Positions 1 through 13,129 of a stretch of 64,000 bases of DNA are shown here, piece by piece. The position numbers and the translations under genes were made by a program. Each line of letters begins with the position of its first letter. Positions within the stretch are counted from its first letter, which is position 1. The DNA comes from Sphagnum magellanicum. Its lineage: Eukaryota; Streptophyta; Sphagnopsida; Sphagnales; Sphagnaceae. Location: assembly GCA_021904315.1 (NCBI GenBank), contig CM038913.1, forward strand, positions 4,215,958 through 4,279,957. Direction: 5' to 3'. The notes below the pieces were generated by a model. The model saw only the letters and a list, made by a program, of their open reading frames with translations. It was not told the origin of the DNA and made no database searches.

Positions 1-129
1 CACTTCATTGATGATTTCTTGCATTATGTCACCCATTCGAGCAAACGTTTTTTTTCATGGAAGTGGATGAACTTGAAGGTTGGTTGTGATCTTTCTCTTT
101 TTCCACATTGGGGGAGGTATCGTCTGGTC

Positions 130-2860
130 TCATAAGCTCACACATATCAACAACCCATGGTTTTTCAGAGTGATTTTCGTCGGCCTCTTCATCATCGAAT
201 TCATTGTCATAAATGTGCAAATAAGTAGAGTCCGCAAACATGGCAACAAAACCTCCACGATCAGATCCATACCATGTCCCACAATATTGAATGATATTGT
301 TTTTAATGAGACCAGTACATGTAAGAAAAATAGCAACTTGATGTTTAACAAATTTTCACACAATGCCCATTCACATGTGCAACAAACATACTTCCTGAAA
401 GAAAATGGGACCTTATATGTCATATTCGAATGTTGTTGGCTTTGTACCATCCATGCATGGCCAGTTTCATTCAAATCATCTATCCCATGGGTGACATTAG
501 TGTGAGGGATCAATGTGGCCTTTTCAACGCTCGTTTTCACAATGCATTCCACAACCGTATTTCTTATGAACATGCGTTTCTTCATTTCAACTGTGTGCAT
601 GTAGTGTCTTGCAACCGTTGTCGTGAATCTCCGCACTACCCAATCAATTCGTCGACCTCAAAGCCCTTTTGTTTCCAAAGAAAACTAGCATTTCAATGCG
701 CCATGGGAAAACTTAATTGATGCTTGTGTGTCTTGGTTTGAATGTGGCACTCATTGAAGCCCCACCATCCACAAATCTACAACATACAATGTGGATCCAT
801 AAATTGTTGTGCAGGTATTGCATTTCTTTCTACCATATATAGTATGGATTAGGGTCATAATGTGGGTATTGCATTTTTCCCCCATATACAGTGTGAATCT
901 TTAAAAAGTCATGCAGGTATTGCACATATAGTAAGGCTCCCACATATAGTGTGGATTAGGGTCATAATGTGAATATTACACTTTGCCCCCACATACAATG
1001 TGCATATTTAAATTGTCATGTAAATATTACATTTAGTGCTCCCACATATAGTGTGGATTAAGGTTTTAATGTGGGTATTACATTTAATGCCCACATGGAA
1101 TTACTAAGTCCACCATTGGTGTTTTTACCTTAATTCAAAAAGTGAATATTTTGGGACATGCACAACATGGTGCAACAACAATAATGGTTTGAGAGTTAAT
1201 TCACGCACCAATTTGGAAATAATAGGTCCAAAAATATCGAGTCCATGAATCACCTGGTAAATGTTGGGTGAAACTTTCAATGATTTTGTTTCTCCCACGA
1301 ATCATGAAGGTTTCAATGCATTCACTTGGTTCAATGGGCATGTACATGACGGTGTGAAGATCATCCAATATTGCACATTGCATTTCATTGTCTTTGATTT
1401 TTTCCATCGAATGTAGGCGCCAAGCTTTTAAAACGTGCCACACGCAAAGGTAAATGGGTAGTTGATCGTCGCCCCACACAATCCTAACCATGCATAAAAT
1501 ACCAATTTATTCTCATTTCAACTAATAACATTATTTAAAATGGAAAATGTCGGATAAAATTTTGCAATGGCTACATGTACATAAAAGCTCAAAAAAAGGT
1601 AAAATGAAAATGAAATTCACCGCAATGCTCATAATTCTTGTGGAGCATCATCAACAATGAAACATGAAGGTTTTCATTTAGGGTTTTTCCTTAGAAGCTT
1701 TGTTTTCAAAGGAATAAGCCATTCCACCAAATCATCACCTGTTTGGCGACTTGTAATGATCCATGCAATTGGCACTCTAGTGCGATGTGCATCAAACACT
1801 ATCAATGTGAACAAATGAAATTTCACATCATTGGTGTCGAAGGTGGCATCCATTGAAATTGCCCCATTATCACCTTATGAAACTATGGCTTGCGATTGAG
1901 ATGGGGTTTGTATCCCTATTATGAATGGGACATGAATCCCATTATCCTCATTTGCATCTTGAAAATAAAACACATCATCTGGATGACTAAATGCTCATGT
2001 GCGAAGGGAAATGACTGGATTTTGGTGTAAACGCCAACTCCCTTTTTTGTGTTTGCGATCCAAATAAGCAATGTCTTGTTGTCTAATGAAATCATCCCTT
2101 ATCATCGCTTTTGCTGCATTGATTCTAACCCACCATATTGCCTTATGCTTATCATATATTTGTTTGACAATGTAATCTAAACCCAATTGGGTCCAAATGT
2201 GGTCCTTGAGGTTGAGGGCTCGTGACATTCATGGAGCAAAAAAAGATGGTCGTGCAATGGAATCGAGGTCATGTTTGCCATGTGCAAGCTCAACATTGAT
2301 CCGCGTATGAGGTCGATGGTAGAAGATTCTATTTGCCACTTTAGGTCGTCTGTATAATCGCCTAATCAAAAATTGAGCTAAACAACCCCGTTTAATGGAT
2401 CGATGGTGATTTGGGTTTCCACGATTATCTTCCGGCCCATACCCACATGCATACCTACAAAATGTGAAATCAATTTAGGACCTAAAGTTTGGTACAATAT
2501 GAGGTTAAAAAACAAGTTCCATATGACAAAAACGAATAATAGAACCTCATACCAAATATGGCCAAGGTGGTTTTGGATTCTTGGCATTTTTACATTTTTT
2601 TGCGAGGGTACACGCTTATAAATGTTCCACTCCATCGGGGAGTTTTCATGGCTTTGTTCACCATTTAAAAATTCCGAGATTTGTGCATGTGGGATGTATG
2701 CACACTCAACTTTGATTATATGTGCCCCTTCGTGTCAAACATCTTTTTTCCACACCAAGTCCATGTTATTAAAGGGTGACTTCTTTAGGTTTTGAATCTC
2801 AATATATTGAGATTTTGAAGCACCACCCATGTTTGAAACTATGTCTTGAGCTAATTGTAA
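130..2860 (-). pseudogene. Mutator-like (MULE) transposase, decayed, copy 1
   Basis: Read on the minus strand, coding pieces lie at about 2850-2378 (N-terminal part), 2228-1630 (catalytic core), 1491-1201 and 636-130. The core shows MDATF (first Asp) and, just downstream, a VDDAPQE-type second Asp. The next piece carries LCVWHV, the C-x-x-H signature of the Mutator superfamily. The last piece carries a SWIM-type zinc finger beginning CCTCEWALC, but a one-base loss relative to the second copy destroys its final C-x-H. A TGA at 2737-2735 in the N-terminal part is shared with the other copy, so the gene was dead before duplication. In the genome such proteins cut and paste Mutator-like elements. 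Exon borders are approximate; the family call is firm, the inactivity certain. Confidence 0.8.
780..1100. repeat. Tandem array of ~95-107-bp units, left arm of an inverted pair
   Basis: About three degenerate units are marked by gggtcataatgtgggtattg near 856, 963 and 1050 and by cccacatatagtgtggatta between them. The same unit occurs in the opposite orientation at 3170-3575. The array lies inside the transposase gene, between the piece with C-x-x-H and the SWIM piece, so it may sit in an intron. Confidence 0.75.
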
Positions 2861-3169
2861 AAGAAAAAACAATAAATTAATATTGATGTCAAAAATTCTA
2901 TATTTGCAATATGTTGAATTACATGTTAATTGTCATATTCAATACTAATGCAAATGTACATGTTTTAAGTACTTAATTTGTATCCGTCATCTAAACCTTA
3001 TATAATCATACACATAATACCTTAAATGTTAAGTATGGAGAACATATGATGTGGTCTATGGCCATAATTATAAAATTTTAATCCATATTATCTATCGATA
3101 ATATAAATGTAATACCAACATGATAGTTAACAAACTACACTATTTATGGAAAAAATAAATGCAATACCT
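2861..3169. other. AT-rich spacer, no gene seen
   Basis: The stretch lies upstream of the transposase N-terminal part (minus-strand sense). It has no open frame of note and no recognised motif. It is matched at 40010-40305 in the second copy. Confidence 0.5.
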
Positions 3170-3575
3170 CCATGACAATTTAAATATACACATTGTATAT
3201 GGGGGAAAACTATAATATCCACATTATGACCTTAATCCACACTATATGTGGGAGCCCTAAATGCAATACCTACACGATTTTTTAAATATGCACACTGTAT
3301 ATGAAGGAAAAATGCAATACCCACATTATGACCTTAATTCACGTTATATGTGGGAGCCCTAAATGTAATACCTACATGATAATTGAAAGATGCACATTGT
3401 ATGTGGGGGCAATAGCCACATTATGACCATAATCCACATTATATATGTGGGAGAGGGAAATGCAATACCAGCATAACAATTTAAAGATGCACACTATATA
3501 TGGGTGGCAAAATGTAATATTGGCATTATGACCCTAAATCCACACTATCTATGGGAGGCCAAAATGCTAAATCCA
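3170..3575. repeat. Tandem array of ~95-105-bp units, right arm of an inverted pair
   Basis: About four units are marked by cattatgacc starting near 3231, 3324, 3419 and 3524, with tatgtgggagccctaaatgc between. They are the reverse complement of the units at 780-1100. The two arrays bracket the N-terminal and catalytic parts of the transposase and could pair into a long hairpin. Confidence 0.75.
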
Positions 3576-4600
3576 TATATCAAACATTGAACATTCTTAG
3601 TGGAATTTGATGACCATATTAAAACCATCCAAGGAAATTGATTTCCTCAAATTAGGAACAAAAATTTTTTATTAAAAAAATGATTAAGAAAAAATAGTTG
3701 CCGTTGATGTTAAAGGATGATATCACATTCAAAGGAGTTGTATCTTGATTTGAAAACACAACTTAAATAAATCAACACACATTTCATTAAGCCTTAAACT
3801 TAAAACCCTAAATAATCTTAATGATAAATGCTCTCAACCTAATGATTATACAAACAAAATTACAAATGGAATACAAAAAACATTTATAACAACTATGTTT
3901 AAAATTTGAAAGTTAATCAATTAAAAATTATAATGAATAGAAGCATTAACCTTATAGTTTAAAACTAATTACTTCAAAACAATTTATATAAACCTAAAAT
4001 TTTTTAATGGTAAATGTCATAAAAATTAATAAATATATAAACATATACAAATGCCATACAAAATAAGTGAGTAATAAATTAAAATTGAAACACAATGAAA
4101 AGAAAAAATAAAATGAATGAAATAAGAGTTTACTCTCTTACCTTTAGTGTGGTCACCAACTTGAGACTTTCTTCATTCACCTTCAAAAGAGATAAAATGC
4201 ATCTTGATGTAAGTATTTGTATGTGAAAATTTGGCCAAATTTCCCCCCAAAATCCAACCTAGGGTTGATTTTGATTAGTATTAAAAATTGTGTAAATATT
4301 CATAAATGTTTGATGTCTTTTTAACTCTATATTTATCAAGCCTATTATTTAATTGAACTAAGTGCATCTTGCATTAAATGGTCCAAGTGGAAGTAGACGA
4401 TTACTGCCAAAAAAAATTTCACAATTGTAATACCCACATTTTGCATTATAATTTTTGTAATTAAAGTCCATAATTTGCAAGTGCATAGGTAGATATAATG
4501 ACGTGTGGGTAGGTAGGTTTTGCCAATAAGTAGATGTTTTGCAAATAATTAAAATGGCATTACTGAAAAATGTATCTACTTTTTTGGTTAATTTCTAGAG
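3576..4600. other. AT-rich spacer, no gene seen
   Basis: Very AT-rich sequence with frequent stops in all frames. A short pyrimidine-rich stretch near 4135-4190 resembles leader sequence for the minus-strand transposase, but nothing can be firmly called. The stretch is repeated in copy 2 with scattered substitutions. Confidence 0.5.
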
Positions 4601-5115
4601 TAGGAATTAGGTAGAAGTTTAACTAATAAGATATATAAAGTTTGCCAGGAAATAGAAGTTTAGCTAAGAAGAAATATAGGTTTAACCATAATATACAAAT
4701 TTAACCAAGAAGAAATATAGGTCTAACTAAGAAAAATAATTTTAACTAAGAATATATATAGGTTTTGCCAAGGGATATAAGTTCATCAAGAAATATAAAT
4801 TTTAACCAAAAAATATATAGGTTTAGCCAAAAGATACAAATTTAACTAGTAAGATATATATGTTTAGCCAAGAAAAAGTAGTTTAACCAAAAAATATAAG
4901 TTTAACCAATAAAAAATATAGGTTTAGCCAAGAGATAGAAGTTAGCCAATAATTATAAGTTTAATGAAGAAAAAATATAGGTTTAGCCAAGAGATAGAAG
5001 TTTAATCAAGACAAAATATAAGTTTAACGAAGAAATAAAAGTTAGCCAATAAAATATATAGATTTAGCCAAGAGATAAAAATTTAGTCAATAAAATATAT
5101 AGGTTTTGTCAAGGT
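4600..5115. repeat. Degenerate minisatellite, core ggtttagccaagagata
   Basis: Irregular units of roughly 25-50 bases repeat variants of atataggtttagccaagag, agaagtttaaccaa and taaaatatatagg. Unit length varies, so this is an old, slipped array rather than a clean satellite. The counterpart is at 41750-42215. Confidence 0.8.
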
Positions 5116-6780
5116 AAGTAAAGGATTAATTGTTAGTTAGTAGGCAGGGCTAAAATGTAGGTCAATATAGTAGCTAAGTGGGTGGATAGTATGGAGGGTA
5201 AGGTTGAGAAAAAATTGGCAATGAAAAACAAATGGTCAAAGGTCAGTAGCCAAAAAAGATTGATTATGGTAAAATGTTGGTTAACGTAAGGTAAAAAGGT
5301 GAATGAAAAAGAGGCGAATCATCTAGCCTATCCTATGGACAGAACGGCCAACTGGTGCAGTCATGGGGGCTAATTCACTCTGGCCGCTTTGGTCAGTGTG
5401 TGTTCTTTGGGGTAAGACCTTGCTTTGACGGCGTTTTGATGTACAACACTGGTAGAAAATTAGTTTTCATTTTTTTTCCTATGATACTCAACACATATGG
5501 TAGGATACCCACCAAGTATGAAGGGGAAAAAAATTGAAATGCCCACTTGCCAATGAGATTATGTTAGATAATGTGTCTTCTAGATACACTATAAATTTTC
5601 TGCTCGTACTTCATGTGTAAGGTTAACACCCCAGGACTGGGTCATTACTGAAATAAGGACCTTCCTGAGGTGGTGTTCTTATTTTAGTTATGCCCCTGCT
5701 CCGTGGGTGTTGCCCATTGTAATGCACATCCAAAATTTAAAAAATAGGGGCGACCATTTTGTAAAATGAAATGACACACCCACCAGACTGTTATATGACA
5801 AGTGTTCGATTTTAAGAAATGTTCATCCTATTATAATGTACCCAAAACAACATTGAACTTAATGTCCACATGTTCTAACATGTTTCAATTTCCGCACATT
5901 TGGGAATTCATACCCCACCCATATTGAGGCAAAATCTAGAGCTTTTGCATAAGTGAATTCCTGGTGAAAACCATTTACAATTTGGAGTTTTCCAATGATT
6001 TGGAGAGAAAAGTTTTGAAGGTTTGTTCTAAGGCATATTGGTGGTTATTGCCAACTTTTTGGTGCCAAACATTTGGCAATTTAACATTGTGCTTATGAGT
6101 CATATTTTTTTGTACCCTACAAATGGTGGAGTGTCGCACCATCAACTTGTTAATTTCTATTGTAGTTCCTTGTTAAGGGAATATATAGGCATATTACATA
6201 GTTTTTGGGCTTACAAGACATTACCAATAAGAATATGCCATTGGACACTTGAAGGGTTTGAATTTTGAATTATTGTTGAGTTTTTTTTTTCTTGTTTATA
6301 TTGATGGTGACATGGGGACTACCCAAAGGCAAGAGTTTTTGGAGTTTGAAGATATTTGTAGAAACACATTTCAGGAATGAGAGTAAAGATGTAGGTACTT
6401 TGTAGAAGAACTATAAATTTTGGTGTTGAATAACACATATTGGATTTGTTTTGATCACACTTCCATAAAACATGGATTTTGCCATTTTTTTGTTGAGCTT
6501 TTAATAAACAGGGAAAATATAGACTTCTCCATGGATTTCCATTTTCAATTTGTTGTGTGAAACATTTGTGGTTTTTAATTTCATGAATATAAATTGTCAT
6601 TTTGTTTGTAGTTTTTGACATTGTGTTAAGGATTACAGATTCTGGTTATCAAAGATAATTATGAATTTGGTGTATTATTGAATTGCAAATGTATGTGTTT
6701 ATAATCAATGTAAAGTGTGAATGAGTGTATGTTATAATGCAAAATTGTCGTTATAGTAAATATGGAGTGTTTTTGGAAGA
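5116..6780. other. Spacer without a supported gene
   Basis: No gene is supported. Short open frames (for example 6041-6268 on plus and 6621-6319 on minus) recur in copy 2 at 43143-43376 and 43728-43426, but both copies are recent and no frame has a recognisable domain. A less AT-rich patch at 5340-5400 shares the motif gtgcagtcatgggggct with sequence near 31150 in the opposite orientation. Confidence 0.5.
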
Positions 6781-7079
6781 ATTAAGTCCACATCTACCAT
6801 TCACAACCATCTTTTGGGGAATAAATGTTCCCATAAATCCATGTTTTAATTGTAAAAGGTTATGTGTTTCAAGATGACTTAAATGCTTTTCAAAAAATTA
6901 TCAAAACAATTTTCTACAAAATCCAAATAAAACTTAATTCCACATCATACATATGTATAAGTTGTTTACATAATATCATTGAAAATAAACCTGCTATAGA
7001 TTAGGTATGAAATAAAAATTTTAGAAAAAAAATTCATTCCATTGGTCAAAAAATTAACATAATTAAAAAAACATTTTAT

Positions 7080-8860
7080 TTCACCACGTCTTGCTTTTGC
7101 TCAAATTGATAGACTATATGGGTATGGGCAATATAAGATGCATAATAGTGTTATTAATGTCCTTGCAAATGTGAATCAAACTCAATCAATATTATCATGT
7201 CTACCACATGATTTATTGTGTGTTTTTTAAACAATTTCTTGCATACAAATCATTTTATATGTTAGCAAATGTTCATTCAAATATGGTCATGATTGATTTA
7301 CAAGATTTATTTGAAACAACATTATACAAATATTTGAATGTTACCATTCATCATCAATCAACAAGTTTGTTTGCTTTGGATATGGATTTGGAATCCTAAG
7401 TTCTTAGTTTTAATGATGCATCATTTGATAATTTTGATTTTGATGGTGAATAATTACATTGGACACTAATAACTTGATGATACATAATTTTTTGGACGTT
7501 GCAAAAATAATGGATAATGAGAATAATATATATTTTATTGCCCCAAGTCAACACTTTTACCCTCTAGGTTTATTTATAGATAAACATTGAAAAGAATTAA
7601 ATTTTTTCCAACATTATTTTACGGCCAACGTTGATAATTTTCAGAAGGTTTTATTTATCAACAAATTGCTCAATGGGAATTACTTCATAAATCCAAGGAT
7701 TTTTCAACCAATATTTTCAACCTTTTGTTAAAGCTATTAAATTTCATACAAAAAGTCATAGGTTCAAGTTGAGTGTGATTATGAAAAGGAAAATTATGTG
7801 GTAGAACTTTAAAAGCTTCTCAAGTACGAGATAACCCAAACTTAAATAATATTTTCAAATCATACATAGATTATCATGATTTACAATGTTTATGTAATTC
7901 ACTTGATTATTTTGAAAGGTTACAAAAGTATTTATTTACAGTGATAAGGTGGCTTGGTCCTTCAACATTCTTTGTCACTTTTACATTTGTTGAAAAATTA
8001 TAGGATCCTCTCATTAAAACTTTGCACACATTATTACAAGTTTTGAAATTAAATCTCCCAAATAAAATAAAAGATGTATAATCTTTTCAAGTAGCAGAAT
8101 TGATACAAAACAACCCTATCACATGTGTAAGATATTACAATCATAAGACATCTTATTTCCATAAACTTATGACAAAAGATCATTATTTTTTTAGTCATAT
8201 ATTTTTTAAAATATTTGTCACAAAATTCCAAAATTTTGGGGGTGAACATGACCATGGACTTTGATGGATTAAAAATGTGCTTCTATATAAATTCCACACA
8301 AATGAATAAATTGAATAGTTTATAAACATGTATAATTATTATGACGTACCATTATTACCAAATCCATTGCAAAATGCACAACAACATTAACACATGTGTA
8401 CATGTAGGAAACAAAACAATGTAATTGTTTGTAGATTTTATTATCCATTACTTCCCATGCATGAAACAAAAATTTCAGAACCACTTTAAATAGATGAGAA
8501 TTATCCATTTCCACAACAATACCTTCATACTCAAGCAAAAAATATATTTCAATTTTTGAAATATATTTTTTAAAATGAAAATATATAATTTTCTAATTTT
8601 CTAAAAATTTTGAACCTTGATGAAAATACATATATACTAAGTTTGAGAAGTAAATTAACAAAACCACCAATATTTTTAAAAAGAACTCTTAGAAACAAAA
8701 AAACCAATGCATTTAATACATGTGCTATTGATTTGTGGTTTACAAATATAGATATTTAATTTATCTTAAAATCATATGCATTTGCAACATATTACACATC
8801 ATATATGACAAAAATGAATAAATGAATAACATCATAACTATATTTTATCAAACAAAAATG
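7080..8860 (+). pseudogene. Helitron N-terminal and Rep (HUH nuclease) region, copy 1
   Basis: Pieces in several frames read like a Helitron polyprotein. Near 7085 is SPRLAFAQIDRLYGYGQYK, a typical N-terminal stretch. From about 7540 comes APSQHFYPLGLFIDKH. Then follow PSTFFVTFTF (about 7958), a NNPITCVRYY block (about 8110) and GGEHDHGL at 8237, where H-x-H is the metal-binding pair of the HUH Rep nuclease. Near 8440 CRFYYPLLPM matches the cysteine-rich block that follows Rep, and from 8620 comes LDENTYILSLRSKLTK. Rep normally nicks and rejoins one DNA strand during rolling-circle transposition. Stops and frame changes between these blocks show it is inactive. Confidence 0.75.
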
Positions 8861-10720
8861 TATCACAAATAATATAAATGTAAATACAATAATTCAAAAG
8901 TTGGGTAATGTTTTTTTCAATGCTTAACAAATGGTTGTACCATTGTTGTTTATTTTGTGCTTTCTTTATCACTATATCATTCATCTCGAACATTTCAATT
9001 CATCAATATTCCTCTTTTTGTGTTAAAATCACAAATTGCATTAAATGAATTAAAACTTAATTCAACTAATATAAGGTGTTCATGAATCATAGACAAATAT
9101 ATTAATCATTTTAATCAACTAAGTTGCAATTAATTTTTTTATCCGATATGGTTTGGTTTCTCTTTTAAGTGTGTAAACTATATAAATAAATGCATTGTAA
9201 ACATTAAAATATAAAATATTTGTCAAATGGGATGAGTCAATTGAAGAAGCTTAATCCTAATTCGGTTAAATCCTAAATAATAAATAAAAATAAAAAACGT
9301 TCTAAGATTTACATACCTACCTACCTTGACCTACTTACCTACTTACTTACTTATTCAGGCCTATTTACCTACCTACCCACCTAGGCCTACTTACCTAGGG
9401 TAGGCCTATTCACCTATTTAGGCTTATTTACCTACATTCTTACCTACCTATTTTAGATTTTTTTACCTACCCACCTATTTTTATTTTAAATGTTTCAAAA
9501 TTCACAAATGTTGCCATGTGGCACAAAAATATTTATCCACGTGTATGAATCAAAGACCTAAAAAAAGAAAGGTTGAAAGTTGAAATAAATTTTTTTGGTA
9601 ATAAATATGATTTATTTAGTATCATTTGAAAATGACACATGACAACATGACATTGGTCATTATAAATTGGTCATTAGTTACATGATAATCACATGATAGT
9701 CGCATGTGTTATACGATCAACAAATGAAACATACAGTCCATTCAAATATGTACTTATCCTTTGTCTATATGATGACATCATCATGACATCATCATTTGTA
9801 ACTAATTTTTTATGCAAGTTGTCTAACGCAACTACAAATCATTTAGTTGCTTATGTCATTGACAATTAAAAATTAGTTATAAACTGTAATTGAAAATATG
9901 CAAATTTCTTATAGTGAATCTATTTTAACTACCAAATGTTGTATCCAAATACAAAAGAAATGAATGATTCAATATACTCAAAAGGTACATTCACGGTTAG
10001 GGTACACAAAAAGAATGTCTTGCCCCAAAACCACTCTCAAGACATTACTTTGAATGACCATTAGATTTATGAAATAATTTATTTGGTAGATTTTTTTCAT
10101 TGGATAATCACATACTTGATTAAAATGGTAGTAATTTTTTGTGATTAGGATGAATTTTTTTACTTAAGTATCTTGAAAGATGGTTCAAAAACCATGTGTA
10201 ATTCCACAATTTTATAAAAAATGACTCAACATGACTAGCAATATTTGTTCAAATTACTCCATATTTTAACCAAAAATTGGATGAAGCATGTTTTTTGTGA
10301 TGGCACAAAACTTTTGTATGATAAATCACCAAAATTTGTGGAATTGATGTTAGAATTTTGAATTTTTTTCACAAAATATATGCATAAATAAGGATAATCA
10401 AATTAATTTTGTTAATTAAAAATTTACATTCTAAAGGTTTGGAAAGAAGTAAAGGAAACTTGGATGCAAATAACAAGACATTATTTCACATTTTTAATAG
10501 GGCTTTGGCACTCTAAATGAAATTATGTCATTTTGGAATGTATAAGTCATCTTGCATTCCTTTTTTTATTATACTTGAACAGAACATTCAAATTTTGTTT
10601 AATTGATTTGAATCATTCATTATAACACTTATTGGTTGAAAGCCTAAACATACATATCCCCCTTTCATTGTTTAGCATATTAGAACATTCATTTTCTTAA
10701 ATCTTGGTTTAGGACTTAGG
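8860..10720. other. AT-rich insertion between Rep and helicase regions
   Basis: No coding sequence is seen. It holds a TTACCTACC-type array (9305-9485) and ends of probable small DNA elements, including a CACTA-like end at 9905-9918 (cacttataagaaa-like when read on the minus strand). The remainder is AT-rich with no recognised motif. Confidence 0.5.
9305..9485. repeat. Low-complexity CTTAC/CTACC array
   Basis: The motifs acctacctac, cttacttac and cctatttacc repeat irregularly on the plus strand, making a purine/pyrimidine-biased block in otherwise AT-rich DNA. The counterpart is at 46410-46570. Confidence 0.8.
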
Positions 10721-10729
10721 ACACGGGAC

Positions 10730-12330
10730 AAATGGATGTCCTTGTTGATGCGGTACCCCAACTATAAATGCATTCCAAAACCAAAACCATTGCATCCAAT
10801 TAACATTGAGAATGACAACATAAATAATGAAGTGAATGATTCACATCTTAAGATTCCTATTGATTCAATCATAATCAATATTGAACATGATGATTTATGA
10901 TTTGACTTTGTGATTCAATCATGTAATGTATTAAACCAAAAATTAAAAACTTTCAAAGATGAAAATTTCACAAAATTTTCATAGATGATGCAGGAATTTG
11001 AATATTGTAGTTTGTTTAAACAGTTACATGAAAAATGAAAATTAATATTTGATGATGTTATGCATAGAAATCAATTATACCTTAATATATTGATTTGTTT
11101 ATTTTTGATAGGGGGTGCTATAATTAGTAAAACTTTTAAATCAAGGATTATAATGATTGTATAATAAATACATATCTTTTAACTTAATAAAAACGAAGGC
11201 TTTACTTATGGCATCAATAAATAAAGTTGCCTTGAATATTGATGGTTTAGTAATACATTCAACATCGAACATACATGTCCAACAATCTTTATCTAGTATA
11301 CCAAACTTATCAACAAACTCATTGAATAGGTTTACATGCTAATATGAACAATTACAACTTGTTGTGATGGATTAAATATCATTTGTTGGTGTTAAAATGT
11401 TGAATGTTATAGATAATAAGTTAAGGTTCATAAAACATAATCAAAACAAATTCTTTGGTGGTGTGGATGTTATCATGACAAGTGATTTCTATTAAACACC
11501 CCCTATGAAAGACAATTGGATCTTTTAAAACATCAAAGACAATGTTAATGCATTAACACAAATTTTTTTGACAAACATGTGTCCAATGTTATGAATTAAA
11601 TAAAATTATGTGACAATCTAATATGGTTTTCATATGAACTTTAAACAAATTTCGCATTTGCAACATAAAATACAAAGGATATTCAATTTATAAATTCAAT
11701 TTATAATTGACAACTAGCCGACAATTTTATTATTCCATATTTATTTTTGATACAAATAAACTTATGTAAAAACACAATGAACATGTGTTCATTAATACAT
11801 TGGTCCCATGCTTATTTTCAAGCAATGGACATTAATTATCAATCATACCCACCATTTTACAAACTCTTAAATGATGCAAGTAAAACTATAGGTTTGCATT
11901 CTACAATTCAAATATTTAAAGAAATGTTGATTGAATTATGTGCTGGTAACAATGTAATGCACGATGGTCTTGTGAATGGAATAGATGGAATTTTTAAAGC
12001 ATCAATAACATATTGTGACAAAACCATCATATGGATAATGTTTCAAAATTCTCAAATTGGAACATTGACAAGAAAAAAATACGATCATTATTATATCAAT
12101 AACATTGAATCAAAATGGACACCAATTGAACCGATTATCAAACATACAAGAATTGGTAAATCTTAATCATTTATCATAACAAGGATTCAATTTCCAATTC
12201 AATTTGCAACACCAAGAACCATCCATTGTTCTCAAGGATTATCACTAGATGAATTGACTTTTGATCCTATTAATGTTTAAAAAACATGGTTAGCATATAC
12301 AGCATTATCCCACATCCAATTTTTTTTTAA
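10730..12330 (+). pseudogene. Helitron Pif1-type helicase region, copy 1
   Basis: From about 10730 the frame reads MRYPNYKCIPKPKPLHP. At 11100 CLFLIGGAIISKTF is a decayed Walker A (GGAGTGKTF expected). From 11160 KALLMASINKVALNIDG follows. At 11355 QLVVMD is followed by a stop where the Walker B glutamate should be. The C-terminal part from 12175 reads RIQFPIQFATPRTIHCSQGL and ends AYTALSH, matching helicase motifs V and VI. Such helicases unwind DNA in rolling-circle transposition. The loss of Walker A residues and of the DE pair means no ATPase activity. Confidence 0.75.
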
Positions 12331-12389
12331 AAAAATGGTTAACTTTCCAACATGACAATTTTTATGTGGACTAAAAAATACATATAAAA

Positions 12390-13090
12390 ATGAATAGATT
12401 AAGAACAATTGTGACTTGGATACCATTAATTCCTCAATTGAAAAACTTACATAATTCTCATGTAATCACACAAGCTTTGAATACAATTTTTTTATGCCAA
12501 CATTATGAAGACATCAACCATGATCATAACTTTCAAATGTTTCATATATCTTATGTCTTATAAAAACAAAAATAGACCATGCATCAATAGATGTGCACAA
12601 ATTTATGAATTCATTGAAGTATGCATATATTTCAATCCATGATAGTCATGGGTAAATGATGATGTATGACATACGCATGCATTTAAATTTTTTTAATATA
12701 ATAATTAATGATGGTTCATAATATATATGAGCAATTTTTAATATTAATACACAAAAAGATTACACATTGTATGTGTGTATAAAGCTCATTCATGTTTAAT
12801 TTTTACACTTTTGAACAAGCTTCAAATTATAATTCAACATTTCCCAAACATTGTCCAATCATCATAATGGGAGACTTTAATGTTGACATTCCAAAATACA
12901 ATAACCATGGAGAAAATAAACAAAATTTATTAGATTTCATGGATTAGGTCAAAATAAAATCACAATTTAGTGAAAGCACCATAAAAGTTGGATTTCAATT
13001 ATATCATATATGGGTAAATGTCCTTGGAAATGAATGTAAATTTGGTGTAATAGAAACATATTGACTTTCACAAACCAATTTATATTGCAT
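12390..13090 (+). pseudogene. Endonuclease-exonuclease-phosphatase (EEP) domain of the Helitron, copy 1
   Basis: Directly after the helicase, MNRLRTIVTWIPLIPQLK (from about 12391) leads into LNTIFLCQHYEDINHDH, the start of an EEP fold. The catalytic loop is clear at 12870-12881 as GDFN inside CPIIIMGDFNVDIPKYN. Further on, QLYHIWVNV (about 12998) occupies the position of the usual D-H pair, with Asp changed to Tyr. EEP domains at the C-terminus define Helentron-type Helitrons. The region has stops, so it is a relic. The order Rep-helicase-EEP is the main support. Confidence 0.7.
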
Positions 13091-13129
13091 TCAAATTACC
13101 AAACACATTTCCTTTGTATAACAAAAATT

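Noticed and set aside
6038-6621. Short open frames conserved between the two copies
   Set aside because: Both copies derive from a recent duplication, so conservation is expected without function; no domain is seen.
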